DNA from: Tubulanus polymorphus
Lineage: Eukaryota > Nemertea > Palaeonemertea > Tubulaniformes > Tubulanidae
Assembly: GCF_964204645.1 (NCBI RefSeq)
Contig: NC_134025.1
Coordinates: forward strand, 22,226,001-22,290,000
Reading direction: 5' to 3'
DNA: 64,000 nt
Shown: positions 46,301 through 58,100 of the stretch, piece after piece
Layout of the letters: every line of letters begins with the position of its first letter
Position numbering within the stretch: the first letter of the stretch is position 1
Notes under the pieces: generated by a model
The model's database searches: none
Told to the model about the DNA's origin: nothing
The model's input: the letters and a program-made list of their open reading frames with translations, nothing else
Program-made: the position numbers and the translations under genes

Positions 46301-48400
46301 ATGCTTATTTTGTGTGTCCCTTTAAATAGCCACCACATCTGCCAGGAACGAAACAGGGTTTGAATTTGAAATGAAGTACAGATATAATGGGATGGTCGGA
46401 CGATTTTCAATTTTCAAATTACTAGAAATAATTGAATAGTGTAAACCAATATTTCAGGGAAACTTGCGATCATGAAGGAGCCACCTGTTGAGATTGTAGT
46501 AATCGAGGGTAAAAAAGCTTCATTTCAATGTACGGGTAGTGGTTCACCACATCCTCGTATCAAGTGGTACATCAATACTCAACCATACGCGGCTGGTAAG
46601 CTACAGTTCACCATTCAACATTTTTGGTATACGAATCGCTCAATGACTCGACGTTTGGGTTTCTTTTTTGATCTACGCGTACTCGATATCATTAGACCAA
46701 AATCTACGAATTACGAGTGCCTTTTTACTTGATGTCCCATCTCTCTTGATTTATCTCCCTATTTTCAGACCAAAATCCACGAATCAAGATTTCTGGTGGC
46801 ACATTCACCATAGAAAATGCCAAGATACCGAGTACGGCCAGCGATGGTACCATAGATCCAGGTGATAACATGGTCGTACAATGTGAATTGACAAATAATC
46901 ACCAAACCGTGTTGTTCAATACGGGGATTCACACAGTGAGTACGTATGATTACAGAATAAAATACATTTCTGATATATTTATTCATTGAGTTTCATGTAA
47001 GTCGCTAGAAAGAGGAATCAGCTACATTCTACTGTTAAGTCCGGGTGCCTCAACATACAAATTTTTTAAAAGTAGATTGGGGCTACGAAAACTACCTTAA
47101 AAGCCTGCCGAAAAAATTTGGAAATTGCCTTGTGCAGATTAAGATGCTCTAATCATAAATTGCCGATACAGTTAGGTACATACCAGGGTAGTGCCAGGGA
47201 AATCGATACTGCGTCAAATGCCAAGCTAATGTTGTTGGTGAGGAGAAACATTTTCTATTAAATTGTACATATTTTTCGGATTAACGTCTAAATCTCATCC
47301 ACCCTCGTTTTTGGAGATTACCAGGCCAATTCGCACGTCTATTAAATTCTAAAGGTAAAGCCTTGAGTAATTTAGCAATATATGTTAAAAGGGTTTATTA
47401 TCATATGTTTAAAGTCATGATATTCAATCTTGTATCTTCTTTTTGTATTAAAAGTGTATTATGTTGTTGTTATTATTTTGTGGACTACTCTGTGCTCTGT
47501 GCATTAAGTATTAATTGTGGAGCAATAAACTGAAACTGAAACTGAAACAGAACGATCAACACGACGTTGTTGTTTATGGGTACTATGAAAAATACAAGAG
47601 CAAACTAACATAACCGGTTAGCTAATTACATCGCAGTTATTCATGAAATAAGTTTTAGAAAGTTCTCTCTCGCTTGTGCATTTCATTTTATTAATAAATC
47701 AGATGGTAACATAAAAAGAATGTTTTCTTTCAGATAAGTCGACATGTCCAGACTGTGAGAATGGAGGCAAATGCATAAGAAAATCAACAGCATACGTTTG
47801 CGATTGCACCGCCGGTAAGATAGTGTAATTTGTGGTCGTATTATATTACTATGCGTTAATGTCAGTGTAAAAATGTTGCTCGAAATATACACTCATTTAA
47901 TAAGGGCTTTCCAGGTTTTGCTTAAATTGTGGGATTTTTTCACCGCATTCATCTTACACGGATACAGTGTATCTTATCGACCTATTAAATCGATTTTGTT
48001 TTTGATAGGGTTTTTCGGCGAAACATGTGAGAAATGTGACCCGTCATGTCCCGGAAGTAAGTATAACGACAATGGCATTTTATAAAATCCCCTTCATTCT
48101 ATAAAATGTGTGATTTTAATGAATTCTGTGATTATTACTTACTATGTACATACAAATAAGAATGCTATATCGTTAGGTAATTTACCGCTGATCATCGGAG
48201 TAACAGTCGCAGCTGGTGTGGTTGTCATCGCGTTTGCCGTTATTCTAATTGTCCTCGGAGTAAAGAAGAAGTTGTGTTGCCAAAAACCGAGTTCTACTGG
48301 CCGCAACTACCAAACTGAGCCCGGGGATCTGTGTCTAGACACGGCAGACAGTAACGCTGGTGAGGTGGGCGCAGAAAATGTCGTAAGCCAAATGAATTGA
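43322..48400 (+). CDS. Ig gene 4: four-Ig, EGF, transmembrane receptor with full tail
   Basis: Predicted 564-residue paralogue. Exons: 43322-43376, 43577-43709, 44008-44195, 44612-44839, 45033-45179, 45251-45353, 46076-46254, 46458-46595, 46769-46939, 47734-47814, 48009-48056, 48177-48400; total 1695 nt. Its leader is identical to gene 3's. Ig1 and Ig2 are almost identical to gene 2. Ig3, Ig4, EGF and tail are the most divergent of the three. Ig1 lacks its F-strand cysteine and C-strand tryptophan. The EGF-like domain reads CPDCENGGKC to FFGETC. The tail starts GVKKKLCCQKPSS; the CC pair just inside the membrane could be palmitoylated (pattern only). It ends AENVVSQMN, seven residues beyond the gene 2 stop. 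Introns 6 and 9 carry insertions absent from the other copies. Confidence 0.85.
43755..43914. mobile_element. pogo/Tigger-like MITE in intron 2 of Ig gene 4
   Basis: The same insertion as in genes 2 and 3, the most deleted of the three. Ends are CAATGGAATCTCGCTACAAC and GCTGTAACAAAGTTCCACCG. Confidence 0.55.
45576..45961. mobile_element. Foldback element with long inverted repeats in intron 6 of Ig gene 4
   Basis: A 386-bp element. Its left end runs AGGGAAGTTTCCAG, GCGCCATTTTGAGGCGGTCC, CGCATTGTTGGA and GATTTTAA. The right end contains the reverse complement of each in order (TTAAAATC, TCCAACAATGCG, GGACCGCCTCAAAATGGCGC, GAAACTTCCCT). The inverted repeats span about 65-80 bp. It is absent from the equivalent introns of genes 2 and 3. 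No coding capacity. Confidence 0.75.
46266..46388 (+). repeat. Dispersed repeat family A, copy 6 (intron 7 of Ig gene 4)
   Basis: A decayed copy: GGGAATTGTCCTTATG, CCACCACATCTGCCAGGAAC, GAAACAGGG and GAAATGAAGTAC. It sits at the same position as in genes 2 and 3. Confidence 0.6.
47040..47548 (+). mobile_element. 3' end of a 5'-truncated non-LTR retrotransposon in intron 9 of Ig gene 4
   Basis: Broken frames encode the usual C-terminal end of a LINE reverse-transcriptase polyprotein: RLRCSNHKLPIQLG, then after a frameshift RYCVKCQANVVGEEKHFLLN followed by C. The C-x2-C...H-x4-C pattern is typical there. A short 3' region ends in AATAAAC and three TGAAAC repeats (47531-47548), a microsatellite tail like those of several LINE clades. 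Intron 9 is 794 nt here against about 175 and 208 nt in genes 2 and 3. Inactive. Confidence 0.7.
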
Positions 48401-50457
48401 TCAAAGATGCTCGTGATAAGAATCAATTAAGTACTCGTTTTTTTTTATTGAAAAAAGCGTTGCACAGATGCTATTGTATAGCACAAAAAATAACTAGGTA
48501 TAAAAGTCGACGATAAGCTGAGCTACAGTTGGTTTCGAAGAAGACAAGTTGTTCATTTGTTACTTCCGAAAACCTCGTACAAATGTGTATCATGAATCAA
48601 TCATATTCCAATAAAATGCCGCGACACATTACCAGATACAACGAAAAAAGATAATAGGCATAAATTCAATAAATGCAATTTCTCACAAAGTCTTTGTAAT
48701 AGACGGTTAACTGGTGTGGTGAAATATTTACGCTGCACCACATTTTTGAACTTGAGAAATATTTTCATTAATGACTTTGCTATTTTATATAAAGCGTCTG
48801 TTTCTTTTCTGATCTTCATCGCGCGGTTGCACAGTCGTGACTTCACAAACATTTGCGTAATCACGACCCTTTTTACTTTTAGTTCATTAGATTAATTTGA
48901 TTTTTTGTTCGAAATGAGCTTAAGAGGATGCGGTAGAAAAGAGATTCTGAAATTTCACGAATGATTCGGCTCATCAGTAGATTCGATGATTACAAATGCT
49001 TTAATCAACTATAACTGGACTCACGGTGATGAGATCTTCTCTGGTTACTTTTGGTGGTAGTTTTACATTTTTCAGTAAAAAGTTGATTAAACCATTTGTA
49101 ATTGAGTCTACAGTCATGCCTGAGCAAATGTATCCATAGTCGAGTTTAGTCTAATGATTAATGCACATTTTAAAATCTAAGTCCGGACTGTGATACTGAG
49201 CCACGTTGCTCGAGACGCTGCGGATATTACAGGATGTTGAATAGGAAAATCGTCTTTGGCAACATTTTCTCGTAATGAATCATAGATACCATATATATAC
49301 CGTATAAACAAACAAAAAAAAACTGCTGGAAAAAGATATAGCTAAGTTTTCTAAAATTCGTAGAACGATTTACTAACATCAAATATTATTATATACTTAT
49401 GCCTATATTATATGCATGTGTAGGGCCTACCAAGCAATGTACCAAGCGAGCTACGTGTGTATTTACAACGAAAATTCGTTCGCATTAAGAATGGAATTAA
49501 CCGCTAGTTCATGGCGTAACTGATCAACTATTTCATACCGGTACTTAATCATTGTAATACAGTTTTTAAAGAAATAAATATACATTGCGTGCAAATTATT
49601 TCGTCGTCAATGTCAATTATTTTCTTCCAGGATTGCTTTCAGCACGTTTCTGTATGTTCCTTTTTTCTATATTTTCGAGATGCTCTTCCTATACATTAAC
49701 ATACACCCTAACGATTCAATGATAGCGATGATGTATGTACACGGGACGAATTGTATTAGAATACAATAAATTATCGCATATATTTCTCTGTCAACCGATC
49801 TAACGATCTCTTTTCGCAAAATATCTTCGAAGATTAACATTACTTTCCGATCATTCCACAACATAATAATCCGGAATTCATTTTTACCCGAAGACGAACG
49901 AACTCGCCCATATCAATATCAAACTGGCAACTGTTTGCCTAAAAAGCTAGCTCAAAGCTTCGCCGATATAAATATATTATGTACGAATAATACCGTTGAA
50001 AATATCATTCTCACAAAATAGCACCAGATATTACCAGATTCATGCAATCGCGATGGTATCGTCACAAGGAGGATTTGTATCACACATGTCTGATAGTTTG
50101 CGCGCGAATCTCAACGGGTAAATGTATTCAATTATATACTCTTAATCGTAGAAACCAGACGCCTGTTCATGATTTTTCTAGTTTCATAAGTTGCTTGCAA
50201 TATTTGTATCGGTACCGGTGACTTAGGTAAAAACCTTTAAATGCAGCAAGCGCGTAATATGTATATAAAAGTTATACTTTGACTTAGTTGCGCAGTAAAT
50301 CCTCTACTTTCGTCGCGTATGATACACCTCTTTTAAATCCAACTTAATTCAATCGATGTATATTAATTGAATGTTCGTTTAGGCTCTCCGTTGTCGTTAT
50401 CGTATGACTATTCAGTGTTCTAAACGAGAAAAAACTTTTCCTAACAGATATTCATAG
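48401..50457. other. Intergenic region between Ig gene 4 and the neurexin-like gene (tail to tail)
   Basis: It holds the gene 4 3' UTR (candidate AATAAA at 48610-48615 and 48668-48673). It then continues as a diverged copy of the tandem-unit 3' flank to about 50130. The last 330 bp should be the 3' UTR of the convergent - strand gene. No additional gene seen. Confidence 0.6.
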
Positions 50458-52133
50458 TTATATTTTGTCCATCTGACCGGTACTGAGCGAGCGACGGTGA
50501 TGATGGTGCCTTCCTTTACTGTGCATAATTTGGAGCATAAGTAGTTTACGAGAGGCGAACTTGTCGCCGAGTGCGACGATAGATCGTTTGTCTTTGCTCA
50601 TTTTGATTGAGAATATATCCATGGTCGCGTTGAAACAGCAGATCTGCGAACCAGTGCGCGTGCGCCACAGCCGAATCGTTCCGTCACGTGACCCGGACGC
50701 GATCAAGTCGTGATCGTCCGTAATGGCAACGCACCAAACCTGGAAAATGAAGAAAAAAGATAAATTCATAGTTCAAATCAATGATCGTTGAGCGATATGT
50801 AATAGGGGTTGGAATCGAGTTTCAGAATTTCAATAATGGTAAAATACCTCATCGGTATGACCTCTCAAGGTCACAGTATGTCGTTCCTTATCTAAGCCCC
50901 AGACTTTCAGAGTTCCATCTGCTGATGCAGACACCAAGTGAGTGCGATCCTTAGATACGGCGATAGCTTTCACTTCGCGATCGTGGGGAGTCGGGGATGT
51001 CATTCCACCTCTCGTGAGCTGTGGACTAGAAGTTGCGATCAGTTGACGAAGGGCTTTGCCGGTCTTCAAACTCCAGATGACCACTTCGCCTTTTCTTGTA
51101 CCGGTCGCGGCTTCATCGTAATCCAGAATTGCCGTACACTCGGGTAAGGCGTCCAGTGCGAATAGTTTTCCTTCGCCGGGAGAATGCGGACTGGCGTTAC
51201 GATCAAACACGATGAAGTTCGCCATGCCGTCGTACTGATTCATGAATCCGGCCACCACGTAACGGTCATCGGTAGAAACACCCAAGTAACTGACGGTATC
51301 GCTAAAGCCGACCGAACTCGGGTAATTCATTTCTCGTACAGGTTGGTTTCCTAGTATATCCCAGACAACAACGCTCGTTCCGGTACCGTACTTGTCCGTT
51401 CTGCCCAGAACGATCTTTTCGCCATCGTTGAACATGCAAGCAGCCGTGCACAAAGATGACTTGGGCATCTCAAATGGTTGGCCGGAATCATAATCCCATA
51501 ACTAAAATGAAATAATTAATTTTTCATCATTTCCTCCTGTGCATTTGTATATATGAATTCTGAGAATTAAAATAACTAGCATTACCTGTAATTTCATGTC
51601 GAATTTCTGTTTGTTTTCGTCGGCGTCGTGGTGGCTCTCGGCGGTGACTAGACCGGCTAGGACAGACTCCTGGCAGGCTAGATGGATGTCAGTCGACCCC
51701 AATTGTTCACCGCCACAAGTACTGATCAAATCACCTGTCTGCAATACACCAAACAGCAATAAAAGATTTGTAGGGTATTTCAAGTTGAGTTGCTATTTTC
51801 GTAGTGTATCATAATTGCTTCGGCGAAATAGATGCGGTGAAATGATCGTGAACTTTATTTTTCTAAACAAGACTCAAAGTGACGTTCAAAGTTAATACAT
51901 TTTATACGTTTAGATATTTCATTTTTTATTTACCCTGATATCCCATATTTGTGGTGGTCCATGCCCCGCACCGGTTATGACGTAGTGGCTGCTGCCGGTG
52001 AGAATGAAACAATCTACGCGAATTTCAGGAGCAATGCTAATTGCCGGAAATGGTGCCGCTTGTACTTGTTGCATCTGATAACCGTGTAACGTCCCCGCGT
52101 ACGATCCATGCCCTAATGTCGATGTACCCCATC
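50458..52133 (-). CDS. Neurexin-like gene, C-terminal WD40 propeller exons
   Basis: Four exons encode WD-type repeats ending GPPQIWDIR, MKLQLWDYDSG, TSVVVWDILG, ANFIVFDRNA, GEVVIWSLKTGKAL, GTLKVWGLDKE and GTIRLWRTRTG, then a last blade (SIKMSKDKRSIVALGD, RKLLMLQIM). A GH-type dipeptide precedes the strongest repeat (LRGHTDEVWCVAI). Seven to eight blades suit one closed propeller, a protein-protein interaction platform, expected in the cytoplasm if it follows the membrane span. A His-rich KGRHHHHRRS sequence lies near the C-terminus. The style resembles the WD region of NACHT-WD proteins, but no NACHT is present. An independent gene is possible if an unseen start exists, but exon 52133-51934 enters in phase 1 with no good start. 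Confidence 0.75.
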
Positions 52134-55100
52134 CTAAAACAAAAATTAACTGTCTATGAAATGAGAGATCTATGAAATATATCGATGGAATATATGATTA
52201 TATAATCTATAGACATTTTTTCGGGAGCTAATAATGCACCATACGTAGTTGAAAGTATAAGTTTATAAACTTGTATAGCCTTTGCTTACCTCCGGGTCCA
52301 ATAGTAGCGAATCCATCATTCATTCCACCCCCGCCCATAAGTGTATTGGATTGTTGGAACCGTGAAGTACTCTCGCTATAATGGGTTGTCATTCCTCCGG
52401 CTCCAATGGTACCGCCATAGCCGCCGGCACCTCCATAGCCACCAGCCCCTCCATCTACCGCCGCAGACCCCTGATATGACTCGCTTCTGTTCACCGCCAT
52501 CGTGCTTCCCTGGTATCCGGCGCCTGTACCGTATCCACCACCTGCAGCGCTTCCACCACCTGCAGCCAAAGCCGATTGAGATGATTTGAACGCATGGCTC
52601 TCGAAATGAGAACCACCACCAGCACCCGCTCCAGCTCCACCACCAGCGCCTGCTCCGGCTCCGGCACCAGCTCCTGCACCAGCTCCAGCATAAGCAGCTC
52701 CATTAACTACGGCGACCGACGTCTTTAGAGCGGCACCTGGAATTAATTGATAAAATCCAATTGTTGGAGGACTCATTCCATGAAGAAACACAAATCTTCA
52801 ATGGCAATAAAAAGACATTACCTGCCCCGGCACCTGCAGCTCCGCCAGCGCCAGCAGCTGCACCTGCTTTCTGGTAGCCTAACACACCATCATGTCCCTT
52901 AACGAAGATGTAGCCGCCCCCGGCAGCAGGAGAAGAGATAGCCATGCCGCCACCACCGGCACCACCAGCACCTGCAGCACCGGGACATAAACACCATCCT
53001 GGTTTGCACTTGTAAAACGCCCACATCAGCGCGGTGCCGAGCAACAACAGGCCGAGAAGAACCCCAGCAACAACTCCGGCACCACCGCCTATTGGCAATA
53101 TTCCAGCCCCAGCACCGGCTGCTGCGGTGTGTCCAGCTGCAACCGGAACACCAACAATGGGCATCAATTTTCCAAATCCACCTTTTCCAGCTACAGCACC
53201 GCCATCGCTGAGAGAAAAAAGTATTCATATTCATTTAAAAATCCACTGTCTACACGCGTGGTATCATGACTTTCATGTGCGTGTGTCACTCACCCTTTTG
53301 GCAAATAGAACAAATGTGGTGCAACGATTGCATCACCAACAATACCGGCGCCATTTGCCTGCGCCCAATCAATTACTCGTATGCCATTGTAATAAACACC
53401 TATGGAAAAAGTAATTCGCGTTTACGATGAAAAAAACTAAGACGAAAGATAGATAAATGATTTTTGTGTGGACTTTTCGATTGAATACTCTATAGTGAAT
53501 ATGTATAACCGGTGTTGTTTTACCAGCAACGATTCCGTTAAAACTGCCGTAGGTCTTTCCGTCCGCCCCTACGTATCCACCGACGTATATGTTTGACTGT
53601 CTTGCGAAGGCGGCCGCGCCGAGGTTAGTAGTAGAAGCTGCCGCGAAATTGTCGACGAGCATGCGCGCGTTCGTTCCGTCCCGATAGAATCGCACCACGT
53701 GGTACTTTCCGTCGTTGTATTTTATCGAAGATTCCATCAGTCGAGTTGTTATACCGTTCAACGAATATAAAAGAACTACATGTCCATCCTCCTGCAACAG
53801 CAAAACAGTTATATTCATTAACGATTATTGTATTAATCAATTTAGTTTATGTGTCATATATTTTGTTTATCATATGCTTTCATTCCCCGCTATTGTAACA
53901 GCCAAACAGTTTTGAAAGGATTTCTTTTCGATTAATGATAACATCTAAAGCAGTTTTACCATTTTGATTTCTAAAAAGTCATCATTCCCTGCGCCATCGA
54001 TTTTCAGTAATGTGCCATCAGTCTGCCACGTCATGAATCCGAACGCAAGTCGATCCGACGTCGGTGAAGGTCGCCATTGGGCTGGATATGTATACGTCAC
54101 TAGACCTGGACCGTTGTATTTTCCATATCTGTAACCTTCCGCCTCTGATGGTTAAGAAACAGATCAAAAAAGATAAATAACCAGTAACCGAAATCAATAG
54201 AAATATTGTGCTCGTGAAAAATATTTCAACTACGAGTAATGTTACCTTGTGTGCAAATCGCGCCAACAAATGACGTCATATTACAGTCACAATACGGGCC
54301 GCCCAGCGCATCGGTTACGCATGTTCCGTATCTTTGACAGAAAGGCGAACATGATCCTTTAACGAGAAAGAAAATATTCAGATATTCAATGGTTCTATCA
54401 GAATGTATGATTTTTCATATTTGCCTTAAAACAGAAAATAATATCTTACCCGTTATAGCTCCATCGCTGAAAATATACAAAAGGAGTGCACGGTACGATC
54501 ATATACAAATAAATAATATCATTGTATCGATTATTATAACGTATCACTTGCAGGATGATAATTCTGTTTCGAGAAAAACTTACCCGAATAAATGGAACTT
54601 GTGCGGAGCGATGATCCAATCTCCCTGCGCCAGGTTGTTTCTTATTGCAATATCGTTCATACGGAGGCCATTGTAATATATTCCTAATTCGCAAGAATAT
54701 ATTTTAATATAATAATATATCTTAATTTCGTGTTGTAGGCAAAATATATCATCATACAAATGGTATAAAGATAGAATGAGTATTACTTAAAGACTTTCAA
54801 AGCATCCACCCTCTATATGTATTGAACTAAGGGCGTTTTGCCTTGCTTAATGGAAGATTGTTTGGATGAACCGGCACCGAATTTCCAATTATGTACTCCG
54901 ATTTAAAAAAAAAACATTCTGTTAACTCGACCGCCCATCACACAACTATATCTGTACTTCGATTTCCGATTTCAGAATCAAACCCCCTGTTTCGCTCCCG
55001 GTAGGTGTGGTGGGTCTGTAAGGGACACTCAATCGAAAAATCAAACGAAATTTACCAACCAAATTAATAAATAACGGGGACAATCCCTATTTTAAGATCA

Positions 55101-58100
55101 AATAACATATTCTTTATACTGCATATACATATATGGTGAATAAATATTACCATTATTGTTATTATTATAAAAAGATATACGTATTTATATGTACCTGCTA
55201 TGATGCCGTAAAAAGGGTTCATAATATCGCCGTTAGTATCCCTATAGCCACCGCTGTAGAAAACAGACTGCGACGGGAACGGCGTATTACCGATCCCGAA
55301 AATGGTTGATGGCTGACTGCTGTCAACGTAGAGTCTCGCATTTTCGTTGTCTCGGACGAATCTGACCACGTGATATAGGCCGTCGTTATATTTCTTGGAG
55401 GATTGTTCAAAGCGATGAACTCGGCCATTCAACTTGTACACGAGAACGACGTGGCCATTTTCCTAAAAAAAAAGAAAATAGCGGCAAACTTCAAAACAAG
55501 ACTAAACAATTAATTTCATCGAATGTGTGTACAGCCCGGGCAAACTTCGAATAACGGAGTTAGTCCACTATTTGTGGACTAAGTAAAACTATGGACGTCT
55601 AGTTTATACGTCTATGGTTAGTTAGTTGAAACTATAGTCCAGAAATAGTCTACCACGAGATTGAGCTTGCTCGCTTTATCTCGGACCTACGTAAATCCAT
55701 GATGCCCGACACTGTGAAATACGTTACGACTGAACTACAGTATAGAGCGTTGGTCTCCGACCACTAGACGACTAACTACGAAAACCGAAGTTCGCCCTGA
55801 TTGTCTATTACTTTACCAGTTTTATTTCGATAGAGTCGCGCCCGTTCGCGCTCATCACTTTCGCGAGGGTACCATTCGGATGTCGGGTCATGAATCCGAA
55901 AGCTAAACGATCGCTTGTAGGCGATGGACGATATTGACTTGGATACGTGTACGTCATGATTCCTTTCGAGTTCTTCGATCCAAAATAGTAGCCTTCAGAT
56001 TCTGTAAATATATCCATATAGACATTGCTTTAAAGCGTAAGTAGAACTGTACGGCAAGCGAGTCGAGACGTATCATTAAGACCAGCTTAGGTTATTCTGA
56101 AAAAAGTCGAAACCGGTGCCCACAGACTTCTTAAGCCCGGATTCTGGAAAGGGACTTCAATTCTACCTTCAGTACAATAGCCACCAATGTAGGACGTCAT
56201 ATTGCAGTCACAGTAGGAAATGCCGGCAGCAGTGACACAGGTACCAAACTGGGAGCAACTTGGAGAACATGTACCTAAATACATAAATGTAAATATTGTC
56301 ATTGAACATCTAAATTGATGCGATAATAATCTAATATATAAGCATGCATATTGCGGTGATGTTATTGACTACACTAATGAAAGTATTCCAAGTAATCATA
56401 CCATACATGTAATGTAAAATTCGTAATGGTAAAACTTGGCCCATAAATTAAGGTTTTGAATAAATTTCAGTAAAATATTGTATATCTTAATCTCTACATG
56501 TTCTTCGAATCGTAAGTTTTCTGTTTCAACCAATGACAAAAAAATATTGGTTCGCTTACCACCAGGCAGAGGCTGCGTGCTGAAATAAGAATATCAATTG
56601 GTTGTGAAAATTACCCTTAAATTCAGTAAAAACGGACGATTATGGACGTTGTATTTTCAATTGCTGGCAGTACTTACGGGGGAGGTAGTTTGAACAAATG
56701 AGGTGCTATACTCCACTGACCAGTGGGTAGTCGATTTGTAATACCGTAATCAATCATTCTCAATCCATTATAATATACACCTAGAAGAAAACGTTGAATA
56801 AACTCTTCAATGCATCTCTTTTGAACAGTAATATCTTCTGAAACACAAGTCGGTAAATTGGTAGATGATAAAAGGTTTACCCGCGACGATTCCGTCGAAA
56901 TGGTCGACGATTTGTCCGTTTTTCATTTGACCGCCGATGTAGAATATATCCTGGTTCCTGAATTTTCCCAGTCCTGGGATTCCGTCGCCGGTTGGGATGG
57001 TCGCGGCCGGGTAGTTATCGACGTACAGACTGGCATCGGCTCCCTCCCTGACGAATCTGACCACGTGGTAGTTACCGTCGTTGTACAATTTACTCGATTC
57101 GGCCAGACGGCGTTTGAGCCCGTTAAGATGGTATATCAGAACCACGTGACCATTTTCCTGAATAATAAATCGTGGGAAACTTTATTGCATGCCATCATTG
57201 TTATATAAAGTATGTAATGGTGGCTATTTCAAGGAATCTGACGACAGCGCCATTGTTTCCTAAGATCGCCATTCTAACGATATCGTGTATACGATGGCAA
57301 TGGAAACAGAAATTACCAGTTTGACCTCCATGAAGTTCGCTTTATTTTTGCCAACGAGTTTAACTAGCGTTCCGTCAGGTTGCCACGTCATGAAACCGAA
57401 AGCTAATCTATCCGACGAGTTTGTCGGCAAATTGCCGATTTGGTATCTGTATTCTTGAATTCCCTTGAGATCATTATCGCCCAGTCTATAGCCTTCCGCC
57501 TCTGCAAAACAAATTAAAATAGTAGAACCTAACATACATGGTACTGGGGAATAATCCTGACAGTGGAAGAAAATATTCGTTTAATGAAACTTTTCGCATA
57601 CCTTCCGTGCATATTCTGCCAACGTATGAAGTCATGTTACAATCGCAAATGAAACTGGTATACCCGGCGTAACATCTTCCGAAGTTTTTACACGTTTCGG
57701 GAGTACAATAACCAAAACGTTCTGTGAAAATAATCCATCTATATTTTCCCGATTAGAACTGAATGCACATAAAATGATTATGCAAATGTCTTTGCGATGA
57801 AGTAGATTTTTTTAGTGTAACGTTATTCATTGTATCAACATCCGATTGAGCCGAAGACATGCCAGTGACCAGCTATCAAATTGGTAAATTTTTGCGATGC
57901 TTTTCACTGTACACCTTTGACTGATTTATAACACATGATTAGTGTTCTATTGGCAATATCAATGGGAAAATGATGTTTTGAAATTGATAAGTGCTTGAAC
58001 AGCGTTTGATTCGAATCGGTGCAGAAATCGTGCGAATGAACTTGTGAAAGTGCAGAAATCAACCCCGAAACCAATCAAAAAAAATTGTTTAAACAATCAC

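Larger units (their letters stand above)
25180..50130 (+). repeat. Three-copy tandem segmental duplication carrying Ig genes 2-4
   Basis: The start codons of genes 2, 3 and 4 are 7748 and 7714 bp apart, and exons, introns and flanks all align. One example is the block CATGTCTGATGGTTTGCG near 33700 and its relatives near 41420 and 50085. Another is the ATGATTTATGGGAAAA block upstream of each gene. The third copy's 3' flank runs to about 50130. Gene 1 lies outside the recent triplication. Confidence 0.8.

Noticed and set aside
52341-53414. Pro/Ala- and His/Leu-rich open frames on the + strand
   Set aside because: They mirror the Gly/Ala-rich and transmembrane exons of the - strand gene, whose repetitive codons leave every frame open.
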